A stretch of DNA of 64,000 bases, taken from the NCBI RefSeq assembly GCF_000350485.1, contig NZ_AORV01000018.1, forward strand, positions 1 through 64,000, written 5' to 3'. Under the pieces are notes generated by a model that had not been told where the DNA came from, did not search any database, and saw nothing but the letters and a program-made list of their open reading frames with translations. The stretch is from Ruminiclostridium cellobioparum subsp. termitidis CT1112 (GTDB taxonomy: Bacteria; Bacillota; Clostridia; Acetivibrionales; DSM-1351). Numbering within the stretch: the stretch's first letter is position 1; each line of letters opens with the position of its first letter. Below, one piece after another: positions 61,523 through 64,000 of this stretch. Made by a program: the position numbers and the translations under genes.

Positions 61523-63336
61523 GCCTTGACACCTCCGATGTTTAATGACCACTCATAGGCGCTGTTATAGGCATTCCACATGCGCCTGTAAAGACCGTCC
61601 TTTTCCACCAGTTCGGAATGAACACCCGTCTGGTTGATCCTGCCGTTCTCCAGGACTATTATCTGGTTTGCATTTTTAATAGAAGAGAGCCTGTGAGCTA
61701 TCATAATTACTGTTTTATCCTTGATAAGCTCTTTAAGAGCTATCTGCATTTTATATTCATTTTCCGGATCGGCAAAAGCCGTGGCTTCATCCAATACGAG
61801 AATGGGTGCATTTTTTAATATTGCTCTTGCTACTGAAACACGCTGTTCCTCACCGCCTGAAAGAAATACTCCGCCTTCTCCTATCAGGGTGTTATAACCG
61901 TCGGGAAGACTCTGAATGAACTCGTGGCACTGGGCGGCTCTGGCTGCTGCGTATACCTGCTCGTCAGTGGCATTTGGATTTCCTACTCTGATATTTTCAA
62001 ATAATGTATCATAAAACAGGAAGGTATCCTGAAAAACAAAGGATACGGTGTTCATTAACTCTTCAGTGGGAATATCCTTTATATTTACACCGCCGATTTT
62101 GATCTCACCCTCGGTTACATCCCAGAACCTGGGAATAAGATTCGCAACAGTGGATTTACCGCCTCCGGAAGGCCCTACAAGAGCCGTGATCTGTCCCGCT
62201 TTTGCCGTAAAGCTGATATTTGACAAAGCTTCTACCCGTGTTGTCTCTGCCTTGTTCTCATAGGCAAAGCTCACATTTTCAAACATGATGTCATGACCCC
62301 GGGGTCTTTTGGGAGAAGACGCTTCCTTTATGGGCTCCTGGCTGTAAATGGCATCCAGACGGCTCACTCCCTCGAATATTTCTCTTGTTCCGGAGGCCAG
62401 CATTGTAAACTTGTAAAGCGGTGCCGACGCACCGGGTACCATGATGATAAAGAAAAGGTAGACCAGCGCAAATGCCATGTTGCCGGGATCTTTACTGAGT
62501 GTCAGAAGCCCCACCGGCAGTATGAAGGTCAGAAAGGAATTTAAAACCACCGTGAAAACAGCCATGCCGTTTTCAAATTTATCGCAATAATTCACTGCCC
62601 AGTTTCTATATTCATACAAATCATCATTGAAACGCTTGAAGGAATGAACTGTCTGTCCGAAAATCTTTACAACGGGAATACCCCTGACATACTGTATGGC
62701 AGAAGCATGTATCCTTTCGAGAGAATCAAAATATGCCTTCATAGTCCCCTGTGCTTTCTTTCCAAACATCATGGTCATCTGCAGGCCTGTTCCGAGAAAA
62801 AATGCAATAATAACTGTAAGAGCCATCCAGCCGTTCAATCTGAAGAATATTATAAACATTATGACAACCGTTGCAGCTGCGTTAACCAGATCGGGAATGG
62901 TATGTGCCACAAACAGCTCCACCCTGTCCACATCCTGCTCAAGATTCTTTTTGACTGTACCAGTTGCCGTATTGTTTAAAAATCCAAGGGGAAGCTTGCC
63001 TATATGTCTTGCCAGACCCATTTTTATGCCGTATAAAATCCTGAAGGCTGCAACATGGGAAAATATAATGGAAGCATATAGAATCAGCAGGCCTCCGATG
63101 AGGCCCAGAAAGGCTATCCATCCCCAATGTATCATATAGTCCCTGTTGACTGCAGAGAGATTTCCCGCATTCTTCAAAAGCTCTTCAAGTATCCTGTAAA
63201 CTGATAAAAATGGAACCAGCATGCAGGCTGCACTGATTGATGACAATATTCCTGAAATTATCAGCAGGCCTTTTTTTTTGCCCGCTATTTGAAAAAGACG
63301 TGACAGGCCTGTTTTTTGCTTTTTATGTTGTTCCAT
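61519..63336 (-). CDS. IrtA/YbtP-like ABC transporter half (pair 2, A)
   Basis: A 605-residue half-transporter with six TM helices and an ATPase domain: Walker A GPSGGGKST, signature LSGGEEQRVSVARAI, Walker B ILVLDEATAFAD and H-loop IAHRLSS. AAAGGAG stands six bases before the ATG at 63336; an earlier in-frame start runs into the operator and is not credible. The 17-bp palindrome at 63355-63390 lies 19 bp upstream. It is a close homologue of the A subunit at 53769 and probably arose from duplication. Confidence 0.88.
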   Translation of the reverse strand: MEQHKKQKTGLSRLFQIAGKKKGLLIISGILSSISAACMLVPFLSVYRILEELLKNAGNLSAVNRDYMIHWGWIAFLGLIGGLLILYASIIFSHVAAFRILYGIKMGLARHIGKLPLGFLNNTATGTVKKNLEQDVDRVELFVAHTIPDLVNAAATVVIMFIIFFRLNGWMALTVIIAFFLGTGLQMTMMFGKKAQGTMKAYFDSLERIHASAIQYVRGIPVVKIFGQTVHSFKRFNDDLYEYRNWAVNYCDKFENGMAVFTVVLNSFLTFILPVGLLTLSKDPGNMAFALVYLFFIIMVPGASAPLYKFTMLASGTREIFEGVSRLDAIYSQEPIKEASSPKRPRGHDIMFENVSFAYENKAETTRVEALSNISFTAKAGQITALVGPSGGGKSTVANLIPRFWDVTEGEIKIGGVNIKDIPTEELMNTVSFVFQDTFLFYDTLFENIRVGNPNATDEQVYAAARAAQCHEFIQSLPDGYNTLIGEGGVFLSGGEEQRVSVARAILKNAPILVLDEATAFADPENEYKMQIALKELIKDKTVIMIAHRLSSIKNANQIIVLENGRINQTGVHSELVEKDGLYRRMWNAYNSAYEWSLNIGGVKA

Positions 63337-63354
63337 AAAGTACTCCTTTCGAAA

Positions 63355-63390
63355 ATATATGGTGGTTAGCACATGCTAACCACCATATAT
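63355..63390 (-). promoter_or_regulatory. 17-bp palindrome containing GTTAGC-N4-GCTAAC
   Basis: ATATATGGTGGTTAGCA (63355-63371) is exactly complementary to 63374-63390 with a 2-base CA spacer. It contains the same GTTAGC-N4-GCTAAC core as the ECF operator at 59635. It lies between the AraC gene (63455) and the ABC pair 2 start. It may also form an RNA hairpin, but no T-tract follows. Confidence 0.65.
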
Positions 63391-63454
63391 TATAAATCCT
63401 GCGCTTCATTTTCTCTGCTCCGGTTGGGTCAAATATACTCCAAAAAGACAAAAA

Positions 63455-64000
63455 TCAGCTTGCAGTGTTGTTTCTGTATTCCAAAGGACTCATTCCGATG
63501 ACTTCCTTAAATGCGGCTGCAAATTTGCTGGAATTTACATATCCCACTTTTCCTGCAATTGAGGATATGCTCTCTCCGCTCCGGCGCAGCATTGAGGCAG
63601 CGGCTTGCATCCTGTAGGAACGGATAAAGGCATAGACGGAGGTTCCATATACCCCCTTAAAGCACAGCTTCATTGCCGTCAGGGGAATATCAAAGCGGAC
63701 GGACAGCTCCTCCAATGTATAATGGTATTCAAGATTTGATATCATATATTCTTTAATTGCTTTTATGCTGTCAACCTGACTTTTTTGAAAATACCGGCGC
63801 CGTTCAAGAATGTCAGACACGTCCACAACGCTGAGAAATAACAGCAGCTCCAGCACCTTTAGCTTGAAATATCCTTTTTTTATCTGATCTGGTACTTTAT
63901 ACAGCTCTGAAAAAATATGCTCCACCGTATCGGTGGCCCGCATTATAAAACACCGGTTATTGGCACACAACCTGTCACGCAGGTCGTACAGATCAATGGA
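63455..64000 (-). CDS. AraC-family regulator, cut by window end
   Basis: The C-terminal 181 residues of an AraC regulator; the frame is open to base 64000 (LYDLRDRLCANNRCF), so its start lies outside. The DNA-binding domain is complete (EELSVRFDIPLTAMKLCFKGVYGTSVYAFIRSYRM, SISSIAGKVGYVNSSKFAAAFKEVIGMSPLEYR). It aligns along its length with the regulator at 55759, including EHIFSELYKVPDQIK and the LKVLELLLFLS block. It precedes ABC pair 2 on the same strand, as its paralogue precedes pair 1. It may control pair 2 through the intervening palindrome. Confidence 0.9.
   Translation of the reverse strand, partial: SIDLYDLRDRLCANNRCFIMRATDTVEHIFSELYKVPDQIKKGYFKLKVLELLLFLSVVDVSDILERRRYFQKSQVDSIKAIKEYMISNLEYHYTLEELSVRFDIPLTAMKLCFKGVYGTSVYAFIRSYRMQAAASMLRRSGESISSIAGKVGYVNSSKFAAAFKEVIGMSPLEYRNNTAS

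Noticed and set aside
1-64000. CRISPR arrays, rRNA and tRNA genes, complete insertion sequences or prophage
   Set aside because: No regularly spaced repeats, no ribosomal RNA signatures and no intact transposase or phage structural genes were recognised.

Overview
The window looks like a chromosomal segment of a low-to-middle GC, Gram-positive, anaerobe-type Clostridia. Ruminiclostridium or a similar plant-polysaccharide degrader is my best guess. This rests on the gene families (YesMN two-component system, GH35 operon, PA14/discoidin/FN3 surface protein, nitrogenase-like proteins, VanZ, UppP), on strong AGGAGG-type ribosome sites and on AT-rich intergenic DNA. The species is inference. I recognised no rRNA, tRNA or CRISPR array. 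Most genes lie on the minus strand.

Layout. 1-2.8 kb: VanZ-like protein, alpha/beta hydrolase, decayed DNA, and an XRE regulator with a membrane tail. 2.9-6.8 kb: an AT-rich accessory island bounded by a 39-bp direct repeat (2893-2931 and 6663-6701). It holds a decayed serine-recombinase remnant, a strongly folded candidate non-coding RNA, an unfamiliar 427-aa protein with a HEPN-like RNAIVH motif, and a DUF4238/SEC-C protein. 7-19.4 kb: an envelope-related region with uppP, a frameshifted COG4705 membrane gene, decayed HxlR and dehydrogenase genes, a DMT transporter, an excisionase-type HTH protein, a purple-acid-phosphatase-like enzyme, an OmpR-type two-component system, and a frameshifted PAP2 / glycosyltransferase / MFS operon. 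Hexamers GATTAG in exact 11-bp phase lie upstream of the response regulator, of the COG4705 gene, and at about 1.5 kb, which suggests a small regulon. 19.4-21.3 kb: a second OmpR-type system with a phased TTAAGT promoter.

21.5-30.7 kb: a carbohydrate operon (binding lipoprotein, two permeases, GH35 enzyme, unknown protein, YesM kinase, YesN regulator). 31.1-32.7 kb: a redox operon (ArsR, CcdA, TlpA). 32.9-37.2 kb: a MarR-controlled heterodimeric ABC exporter. 37.3-41.4 kb: PHP phosphoesterase, ROK regulator with a 20-bp perfect palindrome upstream, a prenyltransferase-repeat protein and a secreted metallophosphoesterase. 41.5-44.5 kb: a NifD/NifK-like pair that keeps P-cluster-type cysteines but has no NifH in the window. 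44.8-51.8 kb: a lipoprotein, a LysM-NlpC/P60 protein without signal peptide, and a 1191-residue modular secreted protein.

52-64 kb is the most organised accessory locus. It has two copies of an AraC regulator plus an IrtAB/YbtPQ-like ABC pair, with an ECF transporter cassette (S, T and fused double ATPase) between them. The first ABC pair and the ECF cassette each start behind the same operator-like palindrome, GTTAGC-N4-GCTAAC. The arrangement suggests co-regulated uptake of a scarce cofactor, such as a metal chelate, siderophore or haem; the substrate is not visible in the sequence.
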